20,867 nt of DNA from Limimaricola sp041580155 (GTDB lineage: Bacteria; Pseudomonadota; Alphaproteobacteria; Rhodobacterales; Rhodobacteraceae). The stretch's first letter is position 1. Each line of letters opens with the position of its first letter. The notes under the pieces are model-generated. The model was not told where the DNA came from. It saw nothing but the letters and a program-made list of their open reading frames with translations, and searched no databases. Where the stretch lies: contig JBFGEI010000020.1 in assembly GCA_041580155.1 (NCBI GenBank), positions 1-20,867 of the forward strand. The letters run 5' to 3'. Positions 14,549 through 20,867 of this stretch are shown piece after piece. A program made the translations under genes and the position numbers.

Positions 14549-15745
14549 ATGGACCTGAACTTCACCGACGAGCAGAAGGCATTCCGCGCCGACGTGCGGG
14601 CCTTTCTGGACGAGAAACTGCCCAAACGGCTGTCCGACAAGGTGCGGCTTGGCCAGCGCCTCGAAAAGGCGGATTACGAGGAATGGCACGCCATCCTCAA
14701 CGCCCGCGGCTGGCTGGCCGGCAACTGGCCGAAGAAGTTCGGCGGCGCCGAATGGAACGCGGTGCAGCGGCACATCTTCGAGGAGGAGACCACCGCCGCC
14801 CACGCGCCGCGGATCGTGCCCTTCGGCCTGGCGATGCTGGGGCCGGTGCTGCAGAAGTTCGGCTCCGACGAACAGAACGCCTACTGGCTGCCGCGGCTGC
14901 TGGATGGTACCGACTGGTGGTGCCAGGGCTATTCCGAGCCGGGCGCCGGCTCCGACCTCGCCTCGGTCAAGACCACGGCCGAGCGTGACGGCGACCACTA
15001 CGTGGTCAATGGCCAGAAGACCTGGACCACGCTGGGCCAATACGCCAACATGATCTTCTGCCTGGTGCGCACCTCGAAGGAGGGCAAGCGCCAGGAGGGC
15101 ATCAGCTTCCTGCTGATCAACATGGAAACCCCGGGCATCACCGTGCGGCCGATCGTGCTGATCGACGGCGAACCCGAGGTGAACGAAGTTTTCTTCGACG
15201 ACGTGCGGGTGCCGGTCGGCAACCTCGTCGGCAAGGAGAACGACGGCTGGACCTACGCCAAGTACCTGCTGACCCACGAGCGCACCAACATCGCCGGGGT
15301 CGGCTTCGCCAACGCCGGTCTGGCGAACCTCAAGCGGATCGCGAAGCTCGAGGAAAGCCAGGGCCGTCCGCTGATCGAGGACCCGCTGTTCGCGGCGAAG
15401 ATCGCCGAGGTCGAGATCGCGCTGATGGCGATGGCCACGACCAACCTGCGGGTGGTCTCGGCCGCCGCGGCCGGTCAGGCGCCGGGGGCCGAAAGCTCGA
15501 TGCTGAAGGTCAAGGGCACGGTGATCCGGCAAGAGATCAACGCGCTGACCAAGCAGGCGGTCGGACCCTACGCGATGCCCTTCGTGTCCGAGGCGCTCGA
15601 GGCCGGCAGCAACGTCGGCCCGGTCGGGCCGGACTACGCGATGTCGGCGACGTCGCAGTATCTCAACAACCGCAAGCTGTCGATCTACGGCGGGTCCAAC
15701 GAGGTCCAGCGCACGATCATCGCCAAGGCCATTCTGGAACTCTGA
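14549..15745 (+). CDS. Acyl-CoA dehydrogenase, large subunit type (PimC-like)
   Basis: This FAD-dependent dehydrogenase introduces the alpha-beta double bond into acyl-CoA and passes electrons to ETF. It has 398 residues. The N-terminal helical domain starts MDLNFTDEQKAFRADVRAFL. The middle beta domain holds CQGYSEPGAGSDLASVKTTAERDGDHYVVNGQKTWTT in pieces typical of the family, and the C-terminus ends IYGGSNEVQRTIIAKAILEL. In MCAD-type enzymes the catalytic Glu stands at the position here held by the second residue after IY (Gly), so a base elsewhere or in a partner subunit is expected. The next gene encodes a second, divergent dehydrogenase 11 bases on, the arrangement of pimeloyl-CoA dehydrogenase PimC-PimD. 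The start at 14549 follows GGGAGG and gives a standard N-terminus; the frame is open far upstream but overlaps the thiolase. Confidence 0.92.
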   Translation: MDLNFTDEQKAFRADVRAFLDEKLPKRLSDKVRLGQRLEKADYEEWHAILNARGWLAGNWPKKFGGAEWNAVQRHIFEEETTAAHAPRIVPFGLAMLGPVLQKFGSDEQNAYWLPRLLDGTDWWCQGYSEPGAGSDLASVKTTAERDGDHYVVNGQKTWTTLGQYANMIFCLVRTSKEGKRQEGISFLLINMETPGITVRPIVLIDGEPEVNEVFFDDVRVPVGNLVGKENDGWTYAKYLLTHERTNIAGVGFANAGLANLKRIAKLEESQGRPLIEDPLFAAKIAEVEIALMAMATTNLRVVSAAAAGQAPGAESSMLKVKGTVIRQEINALTKQAVGPYAMPFVSEALEAGSNVGPVGPDYAMSATSQYLNNRKLSIYGGSNEVQRTIIAKAILEL

Positions 15746-15756
15746 AGGAGCGCGTC

Positions 15757-16887
15757 ATGAATTTTGATCTGACCGACGAGCGGCAGATGCTGCAGGACGG
15801 GCTGCGCCGCTACCTGCGCGACACCGTCACCCCCGACGCCCTGCGTGCCGCCGAAGCCGGCGACACCGGGTTTTCGCCCGAGATCTGGTCCGGCCTGTCC
15901 GAGATGGGTGTCGCGGGCGCGCTGTTCACCGAAGACCAGGGCGGCTTCGGCGGCGCCGGCTTCGACCTGATGGTGGTGTTCGAGGAGCTCGGCCGCGCCG
16001 GCGCCGTCGAACCCTTCACCGAGCTGCTGCTGGCCGGCGGGTTGATCGCCGAGCTGGGCGACGACGCCCAGAAGGCGCTGATCGAGCAGGCGATCGAGGG
16101 ATCGGTGCAGCTGGCCTTCGCGCATGGCGAACCGACCAGCCGCTACGACCTCGAGCGGGTCGAGACCCGGGCCGAGGCCGGTGCCGATGGCTGGAGCCTT
16201 TCGGGCCGCAAGGCGGTCGTGGTCAACGGCGCGCAGGCCGATCACATCGTGATCAGCGCCCGCACCTCGGGCGACGCCCGCGACACCGCGGGCATCAGCC
16301 TGTTCGTGCTGCCCAAGGGCAGCGCCGGGGTCGAGGTCCGCGACTACCCGCTGGCCGGCGGCGGTCGCGCCGCCGAACTGGTGCTCGACAATGTGGCGCT
16401 GCCGAAATCGGCGCTGCTCGGCGCCGAGGGCGAGGCCTTCGCCGCGATCGAGACCGCCCACGCCCGGGCCAGCGCGGCGCTCTGTGCCGATGCGCTTGGC
16501 GCGATGGAGACGGTGCGGGCGCTGACCGGCGACTATCTCAAGACCCGCAAGCAGTTCGGCCAGCCGATCGGCAAGTTCCAGGCGCTGCAGCACCGGATGG
16601 CCGACCTGCTGATCGAGCTCGAGCAGGCCCGCTCGGCGGTGATCAACCTGTGCGGCCGGCTCGACGGGCCGCGCGACACCCGCGAGATCCACGTCTCGGC
16701 GACCAAGCACCTGGTCGGCAAGGTGGCGCGGCTGGTCGCCGAGGAATCGATCCAGATGCACGGCGGCATCGGCATGACCGAGGAATACAGCCTCGGCCAT
16801 TTCGCCCGCCGGCTGTCGATGCTGGACCACCGGTTCGGCGACAGCACCTTCCATCTCGGCCGGTTCATCCGGCTGCAGGCGGCCTGA
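15757..16887 (+). CDS. Acyl-CoA dehydrogenase, small subunit type (PimD-like)
   Basis: This second acyl-CoA dehydrogenase-fold protein has 376 residues and starts MNFDLTDERQMLQDGLRRYL. The C-terminal helical domain is well kept (TRKQFGQPIGKFQALQHRMAD, then QMHGGIGMTEEYSLGHFARR, with the flavin-contacting HGGIG). The central region, which in normal enzymes has the YxEPxAGSD flavin signature, reads LAFAHGEPTSRYDLE and lacks it. This asymmetry with the preceding gene is what one expects of an alpha2-beta2 enzyme in which the two chains share flavin and active sites, as described for pimeloyl-CoA dehydrogenases and mycobacterial FadE pairs. The gene lies 11 bases after its partner with AAGGAG before the ATG. 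Assignment as PimD-like is by gene order and motif pattern; the chain-length preference is not visible. Confidence 0.9.
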   Translation: MNFDLTDERQMLQDGLRRYLRDTVTPDALRAAEAGDTGFSPEIWSGLSEMGVAGALFTEDQGGFGGAGFDLMVVFEELGRAGAVEPFTELLLAGGLIAELGDDAQKALIEQAIEGSVQLAFAHGEPTSRYDLERVETRAEAGADGWSLSGRKAVVVNGAQADHIVISARTSGDARDTAGISLFVLPKGSAGVEVRDYPLAGGGRAAELVLDNVALPKSALLGAEGEAFAAIETAHARASAALCADALGAMETVRALTGDYLKTRKQFGQPIGKFQALQHRMADLLIELEQARSAVINLCGRLDGPRDTREIHVSATKHLVGKVARLVAEESIQMHGGIGMTEEYSLGHFARRLSMLDHRFGDSTFHLGRFIRLQAA

Positions 16888-16892
16888 AGCTG

Positions 16893-17321
16893 ATGACCGG
16901 GGAGGGGATCATCAGGGGAGAGACCGGGGCGCAGCGGCTGCTGGGCTACGTGCTCGACGTCGGCGGCGGTGACGGCTGCGCGCGGTGCAGCCTGACCGTG
17001 ACCGAGGATCACACCAACCGTCACGGCATGCTGCACGGCGGCATCGCGGCGACGATCCTCGACAACGCGATGGGGGCGACGGGCAGCCTCAGCCGCGATC
17101 CCGAGGGCCGCGCGCCGTTCCTGACGATCTCGCTCAACACCCAGTATCTCTCGCCGGCCAAGTCCGGCGAGACGATCACCGCGGTGGGGCGGATCACCGG
17201 CGGTGGCAGATCGCTGGTCTTCATCGAGGGCGCACTCACCGCCCCCGACGGCCGGCTGATCGCCACCGCGACCGGTGTGTTCAAGGCGGTCGCGACGCCG
17301 CGCCCGGAGGCGACGTCATGA
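16893..17321 (+). CDS. PaaI-like hotdog-fold acyl-CoA thioesterase
   Basis: This small thioesterase of 142 residues hydrolyses acyl-CoA esters. The active-site block DHTNRHGMLHGGIAATILDNAMG at about residues 39-61 carries the Asn42, His48-Gly-Gly and Asp57 pattern of PaaI-type hotdog enzymes, and FLTISLNTQYLSPAKSGETITAVGRI matches the central strands. The start at 16893 is 5 bases after the dehydrogenase stop. Only a weak GAAG precedes it, so re-initiation after the upstream gene is likely. Its stop overlaps the next start by four bases (ATGA, 17318-17321). In the operon it probably frees CoA from dead-end or over-accumulated esters, as PaaI does in phenylacetate breakdown; this is inference. 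No matching gene is part of the R. palustris pim operon as I know it. Confidence 0.88.
   Translation: MTGEGIIRGETGAQRLLGYVLDVGGGDGCARCSLTVTEDHTNRHGMLHGGIAATILDNAMGATGSLSRDPEGRAPFLTISLNTQYLSPAKSGETITAVGRITGGGRSLVFIEGALTAPDGRLIATATGVFKAVATPRPEATS
17306..17310 (+). promoter_or_regulatory. Ribosome binding site of the crotonase-like gene
   Basis: GGAGG inside the end of the thioesterase gene, 7 bases before the ATG at 17318. It identifies the real start within a frame that stays open further upstream. Confidence 0.75.
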
Positions 17322-18115
17322 CCCGGCTGGCAAGCATCGAGGATCTCGGCGACCGGCTGGTGGTGCTGAACGCCAACGCCGAACGCCGCGGCGCGCTGAA
17401 CCCGGACTATTACGAGGCGCTGCACCGGGCGCTGGCGATCGCCGGCTCCGAGCCGCGCATCGTCGCGGTGATCCTCGCCTCCGAAGGCGGGTTCTTCTGT
17501 GCCGGCGGCGATCTCAATCTCCTGGCGACCCGGGCGGCGCTGCCCGAAGCCGAACGCCGCGAGCGGATCGACGGGTTGCACGAGCTGATCCGCGCCGTCG
17601 TCGCCTGCCCGAAGCCGGTGATCGCCGCGATCGAGGGCGGTGCCGCCGGCGCCGGCTTGTCGCTGGCGCTGGCCTGCGACTTCACCGTCTCGGCCGACAC
17701 CGCGCGGTTCACCGCCGCCTATGTCAAGGCGGGTCTGGTGCCCGACGCCGGCCTGACCCACAGCCTGTCGACGCATCTGCCGAAGGCGCTGGCGTCGCGG
17801 ATGCTGCTGCTTGGCGAACCGGTCGCGGCGGCGCAGCTGCACGCGCTTGGCGCGCTGACCGAAATCGTGGCCGACGGCGACACCTTCGACGCCGCGATGG
17901 CGCTGGCCGACAAGCTGGCGCGCGGGCCGTCGGCGACGCATGGCGCGATCAAGGCGCTGCTCGCCACCGCGCCGGACCGGGCGTTCTCGGCCCAGCTCGA
18001 CGCCGAGCGCGATGCGATGGCGCGGGCGCAGGGCAGCGCCGAGGCGGCCGAGGGCATCGCGGCCTTCCTCGAGAAGCGGCGCCCCGACTTCGCCAAGCTC
18101 AGGAGGCAGATGTGA
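17318..18115 (+). CDS. Enoyl-CoA hydratase/isomerase family protein, PaaG-like active site
   Basis: This crotonase-fold protein has 265 residues. The CoA/oxyanion elements are present: FFCAGGDLNLL and EGGAAGAGLSLALACD. The two glutamates that make a hydratase are absent. By alignment to rat enoyl-CoA hydratase, the Glu144 position is Ser115 (GAGLSLAL) and the Glu164 position is Tyr135 (FTAAYVKAG). Instead it has VKAGLVPDAG with Asp143, the pattern of PaaG-type isomerases, in which an Asp acts as the base. It is therefore more likely an enoyl-CoA isomerase or another crotonase reaction than a plain hydratase, which the upstream bifunctional enzyme already supplies. By position it corresponds to PimE of the R. 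palustris set. It overlaps the thioesterase stop (ATGA) and the next start (GTGA), so it is translationally coupled on both sides. Confidence 0.9.
   Translation: MTRLASIEDLGDRLVVLNANAERRGALNPDYYEALHRALAIAGSEPRIVAVILASEGGFFCAGGDLNLLATRAALPEAERRERIDGLHELIRAVVACPKPVIAAIEGGAAGAGLSLALACDFTVSADTARFTAAYVKAGLVPDAGLTHSLSTHLPKALASRMLLLGEPVAAAQLHALGALTEIVADGDTFDAAMALADKLARGPSATHGAIKALLATAPDRAFSAQLDAERDAMARAQGSAEAAEGIAAFLEKRRPDFAKLRRQM
18101..18106 (+). promoter_or_regulatory. Ribosome binding site supporting the GTG start at 18112
   Basis: AGGAGG ends 5 bases before GTG at 18112, which overlaps the upstream TGA (GTGA). No ATG in this frame lies near, so the GTG is the likely start. Confidence 0.75.
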
Positions 18116-19146
18116 CCGATCCCGCCGCAGACCCGGTGTTCGACACCGCCGTGACCCGCGCCTATGGCACCCGGCTGCCGGTGGTGGCCGGCGGGCTGAT
18201 GTGGCTGTCGGACGCGGCCTATGTGTCGGCCTGCGCCCGCGCCGGGATTATCGGCTTTCTTACCGCCGCCAGCTTTCCCGAGCCCGATGCGCTGCGCGCC
18301 GAGATCCGCCGCACCCGCGCGCTGTCCGAGGGCGGTGCCTTCGGGGTCAACGTCTCGATGCTGCCCAAGCTGGTGCCGGGCGAAAAGACCGAAGAGGTGT
18401 TCCGGCTGATCGCCGACGAAGGCGTGCGTTTCGTCGAAACCTCGGGCCGCAACCCCGAACCCTGGTTGCCGCTGCTGAAGGACGCCGGCATCACCGTTCT
18501 GCACAAGGTGCCGTCGGTGCGGTTTGCCGAAAAGGCGCAGTCGGTCGGCGTCGACATGGTGTCGATCGTCGGCGCCGAATGCGGCGGCCACCCGGGCATG
18601 GATCTGGTCGGCAGCTTCGTCAACCTGGCGCTGGCCGAACGCCGGCTGAAGATCCCGTTCCTGCTGGGCGGCGGCGTCGGATCGGGCAGCCAGATCACCG
18701 CCGCCCTGGCCTGTGGCGCCGCCGGGGTGGTGATCGGGACCCGGTTTCTCGTGGCGCAGGAGATCACCGCGCATGACGGCTACAAGCAGGCGCTTGCCGC
18801 GGCGCGCGAGACCGACACGATGCTGACCATGTCCAGCGTGCGCAACACGATCCGCACGCTGCGCAACCAGACCTCCGAGACCGTGGCGCGGCTCGAGGCC
18901 GAGAACCCGCAGATCGGCATCGAGGCGCTGATGCCGCATGTCGCGGGATGGATCGGCCGCAAGGCCTACGAGACCGGCGACACCGCGCAGGGCATGCTGT
19001 CGGCGGGGCAGGCGCTCGGGCTGACCGACGCGGTGGCGCCGCTGGCCGAGATCGTGGCGCAGCTTGAACACGAAGCGCTGCGCGCGCTGGCACGGCTGCG
19101 GCCGGCGCCGGCGGGGCAGCAGACACAGCAAAGGGCAACGGCATGA
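18112..19146 (+). CDS. Nitronate monooxygenase-like FMN protein (2-nitropropane dioxygenase family)
   Basis: This FMN-dependent TIM-barrel protein of 344 residues belongs to the nitronate monooxygenase/FabK superfamily. Visible elements are TRLPVVAGGLMWLSDAAYVSACARAGIIGFLTAA at the N-terminus, FGVNVSMLP, the block VSIVGAECGGHPGMD with His160 (the conserved Gly-Gly-His of the family), and the phosphate-binding FLLGGGVGSGSQITAALACGAAGVVIGTRFL. The GTG start at 18112 has a strong AGGAGG and overlaps the upstream stop. Its own stop overlaps the ligase start (ATGA at 19143-19146). No nitro substrate is suggested by the neighbours. Family members in acyl-CoA operons might instead be enoyl-CoA reductases like FabK, or protect against reactive intermediates. 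Function in this pathway is unknown. Confidence 0.88.
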   Translation: MTDPAADPVFDTAVTRAYGTRLPVVAGGLMWLSDAAYVSACARAGIIGFLTAASFPEPDALRAEIRRTRALSEGGAFGVNVSMLPKLVPGEKTEEVFRLIADEGVRFVETSGRNPEPWLPLLKDAGITVLHKVPSVRFAEKAQSVGVDMVSIVGAECGGHPGMDLVGSFVNLALAERRLKIPFLLGGGVGSGSQITAALACGAAGVVIGTRFLVAQEITAHDGYKQALAAARETDTMLTMSSVRNTIRTLRNQTSETVARLEAENPQIGIEALMPHVAGWIGRKAYETGDTAQGMLSAGQALGLTDAVAPLAEIVAQLEHEALRALARLRPAPAGQQTQQRATA

Positions 19147-20708
19147 GCACGGCGACATCGACACAGGCGCCCGCGACCGACGCGGCGGGGCTGACCCGGA
19201 TCCACCAGCTGGTGGACCGCCACGCCGCGACCCGTCCCGATCAGCCCGGGTTGATCGACTGCGACGGCACGCTGCGCGACTTCGCGGGCTACGCCGCGGC
19301 GATCGACGAGGCCACCGACCTGCTGCGCGACCACGGGCTGCGCGGCGGCGACCGGCTGCTGATCGTCGCCGAGAACTGCGCCGCCACTGCGGCGCTGATC
19401 TTCGCGGCCAGCCGGCTCGATGCCTGGGCGGTGCCGGTCAACGCCCGGATGACCGGCGCCGAGATCGCCCGGATCACCGGCCATGCCACGCCGCGCGTGG
19501 TGATCTACACCTGCAACGTCTCGCCCGAGGCCGCGGCGCATGCCACCGCCGCCGGCGCCCAGGAGATCGACAGCGGGCTGGGCCGGCTGGCGATCGCGGG
19601 CTTCGCCGAAACCGAGCAGGAGCCGGTGCTCGACGACACGGACCAGGTCGCCGTGGTGCTCTACACCACCGGCACCACCGGCGATCCCAAGGGCGTGATG
19701 CTGAGCCACGGCAACCTGCTGTTCGCGGCCCGGACCAGCGCCGAGATGCGCGGCATGACCGGCACCGACCGGCTCTATGGCGCGCTGCCGCTGACCCATG
19801 TCTTCGGCCTGGCCTCGATGCTGATGGCCGGCGCCCACAGCGGCGCCGCGGTGCAGCTGGAAACCCGGTTCCGGCCGGACCGGCTGCTGGCGGCGCTGCA
19901 GGACGGGGTGACGGTGCTGCCGGCGGTGCCGCAGATGCACGCGCTGCTGATGAAGCACACCGCCGAGCTTGGCATGACAAGGCTCGAAGGCGCCAATCTG
20001 CGCTACGTGTCGTCCGGCGCGGCGCCGCTCGACCCGGCGTGGAAGCGCAAGGCCGAGGCATTCTACGGCCTGCCGCTGCAGAACGGCTACGGCATGACCG
20101 AAAGCACCGCCGGGGTCTGCGGCACCCGCAACCCGATCGGCAGCCCCGACACCTCGGTCGGCCCGGCGCTGCCCGGCATCGAGATCATGATCGACCCCGA
20201 GGCGCGCGACGCCGAGGGCGTCGGCGAGATCCTGACCCGCGGCCCGCACGTCATGCTGGGCTATTTCCACAACCCCGCCGAAACCGCCAAGGTGCTGAGC
20301 ATCGACGGCTGGCTGCGCACCGGCGACCTCGGCCGGATCGACGACCAGCAGCGGCTGCACGTGGTCGGCCGCAGCAAGGAGCTGATCATCCGCTCGGGCT
20401 TCAACGTCTACCCGCCCGAGGTCGAGGCGGCGCTGAACGACCACCCGGCGGTGATCCAGTCCGCCGTCATCGGCCGCAGCCGCAACGGCAACGAAGAGGT
20501 GCTGGCCTTCGTGCAATGCACCGGCGCCGAGGTCGACCCCGAGGCGCTGAAGGCACATGTCGCCGAGCGGCTGTCGAGCTACAAGCGGCCCTCGAAGATC
20601 CTCATCGTCGATCAGCTGCCCGCCGCGGCGACCGGCAAGATCCTGAAACACCGGCTGCTCGACGCCTTCGCGGCGCGGCTTGCCTCCCTCGATGAAACCG
20701 GAGACTGA
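19143..20708 (+). CDS. Acyl-CoA ligase (AMP-forming, PimA-like role)
   Basis: This member of the ANL superfamily activates a carboxylic acid with ATP and CoA to acyl-CoA, AMP and pyrophosphate. It has 521 residues. The phosphate-binding motif LYTTGTTGDPKGVMLSH is at about residues 173-190, followed by LPLTHVFGL, YGMTES, GWLRTGDLG, the hinge GRSKELIIRSGFNVYP, and the catalytic Lys499 in ATGKILKH. All are intact, so the enzyme should be active. The ATG overlaps the preceding TGA. Its place in the operon between beta-oxidation genes and glutaryl-CoA dehydrogenase suggests it activates the acid imported by the TRAP transporter, in the role of PimA (pimeloyl-CoA ligase). The acid itself cannot be read from the sequence, and R. 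palustris PimA is, as I recall, somewhat longer. Confidence 0.93.
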   Translation: MSTATSTQAPATDAAGLTRIHQLVDRHAATRPDQPGLIDCDGTLRDFAGYAAAIDEATDLLRDHGLRGGDRLLIVAENCAATAALIFAASRLDAWAVPVNARMTGAEIARITGHATPRVVIYTCNVSPEAAAHATAAGAQEIDSGLGRLAIAGFAETEQEPVLDDTDQVAVVLYTTGTTGDPKGVMLSHGNLLFAARTSAEMRGMTGTDRLYGALPLTHVFGLASMLMAGAHSGAAVQLETRFRPDRLLAALQDGVTVLPAVPQMHALLMKHTAELGMTRLEGANLRYVSSGAAPLDPAWKRKAEAFYGLPLQNGYGMTESTAGVCGTRNPIGSPDTSVGPALPGIEIMIDPEARDAEGVGEILTRGPHVMLGYFHNPAETAKVLSIDGWLRTGDLGRIDDQQRLHVVGRSKELIIRSGFNVYPPEVEAALNDHPAVIQSAVIGRSRNGNEEVLAFVQCTGAEVDPEALKAHVAERLSSYKRPSKILIVDQLPAAATGKILKHRLLDAFAARLASLDETGD

Positions 20709-20709
20709 C

Positions 20710-20867
20710 ATGGCGAAAGACACCAACGGCCACGGCCCCGAGCTTGGCGCGTTCGACTGGTCCGACCCGTTCCTGCTGGAAACCCAGCTCGACGAGGACG
20801 AGCGGATGCTGCGCGACGCCGCCCGCGCCTTCGCCGCCGACAAGCTGGCGCCGCGGGTCAAGGACGC
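20710..20867 (+). CDS. gcdH: Glutaryl-CoA dehydrogenase, N-terminal fragment (3' end outside window)
   Basis: The gene begins with ATG at 20710, with GGAGA seven bases upstream, one base after the ligase stop. The 52 visible codons include GAFDWSDPFLLETQLDEDER, then MLRDAARAFAADKLAPRV. The FDWxDPxxLxxQL start followed by a helical acyl-CoA dehydrogenase N-terminus is characteristic of glutaryl-CoA dehydrogenases from bacteria to the human mitochondrial enzyme. That enzyme oxidises and decarboxylates glutaryl-CoA to crotonyl-CoA and CO2, passing electrons to ETF. Its place at the end of this operon fits the removal of glutaryl-CoA formed from a C7 dicarboxyl-CoA. The catalytic part lies outside the window, so the identification rests on the N-terminus alone. 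No stop is expected before the edge. Confidence 0.88.
   Translation, partial: MAKDTNGHGPELGAFDWSDPFLLETQLDEDERMLRDAARAFAADKLAPRVKD

Noticed and set aside
15757..16887. Idea that the second acyl-CoA dehydrogenase is a decayed pseudogene
   Set aside because: The missing flavin signature is matched by intact C-terminal motifs, normal length and no frameshift, as in functional small subunits of heteromeric enzymes.
18966..20861. Minus-strand open frame of 631 codons opposite the acyl-CoA ligase
   Set aside because: Same GC-driven artefact; the ligase on the plus strand has all motifs intact and the antisense product has no recognisable domain.
1..20867. CRISPR arrays, insertion sequences, phage or toxin-antitoxin genes
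   Set aside because: No regularly spaced repeats, terminal inverted repeats, transposase or phage motifs were seen on either strand; composition is even throughout.

Overview
The window is a dense, very GC-rich bacterial segment with almost no non-coding DNA: the largest gaps are about 190 bases and none exceeds 300. Base composition, gene content (xylose isomerase, a DctPQM-type TRAP transporter, fused FadJ/PimF-like beta-oxidation protein, IclR regulator) and the TTGnnn/TAGnnT-like promoter sequences point to an alphaproteobacterium, most likely of the Rhodobacteraceae type. That taxonomic call is inference from family knowledge; no RNA gene is present to confirm it. I saw no tRNA, rRNA, insertion sequence, phage gene or CRISPR array.

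Left part (1-7101), a mixed housekeeping and redox region. The 3' part of xylA (xylose isomerase) enters from the left edge. It is followed by an Acg/nitroreductase-like flavoprotein, which converges tail to tail on a minus-strand pair: a YdhF-type aldo-keto reductase followed by a small flavin reductase. Next come a minus-strand pair of a ClsA-like phospholipase-D-family cardiolipin synthase and an endonuclease/exonuclease/phosphatase (EEP) protein, resembling the E. coli clsB-ybhP association. Divergent from these is a plus-strand pair: a luciferase-like flavin monooxygenase coupled to a YfcE-type metallophosphoesterase.

Right part (7102-20867, running off the edge), which looks like one catabolic unit. 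A TRAP transporter (dctP-dctQ-dctM) is followed by an IclR-family regulator. After a short AT-richer promoter region comes a long operon: fused enoyl-CoA hydratase/3-hydroxyacyl-CoA dehydrogenase, thiolase, two dissimilar acyl-CoA dehydrogenases, PaaI-like thioesterase, crotonase-fold protein, nitronate-monooxygenase-like flavoprotein, acyl-CoA ligase, and the first 52 codons of a glutaryl-CoA dehydrogenase. The set matches the pim (pimeloyl-CoA) genes of Rhodopseudomonas palustris in content, although the order differs. The added glutaryl-CoA dehydrogenase is the enzyme needed after one round of beta-oxidation of a C7 dicarboxyl-CoA. The working model is uptake of a dicarboxylate (pimelate or a related odd-chain diacid) by TRAP, activation by the ligase, beta-oxidation to glutaryl-CoA plus acetyl-CoA, and then conversion to crotonyl-CoA and acetyl-CoA.

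The regulatory link is visible in the DNA. A perfect 19-bp palindrome upstream of the beta-oxidation operon (11167-11185) matches at 15 of 19 positions the reverse complement of a site just upstream of dctP (7255-7273), where three half-sites recur every 10 bp. These are the best candidates for operators of the IclR protein encoded between the two promoters. The palindrome at 11167 could alternatively, or additionally, act as a terminator for the TRAP-iclR transcript.
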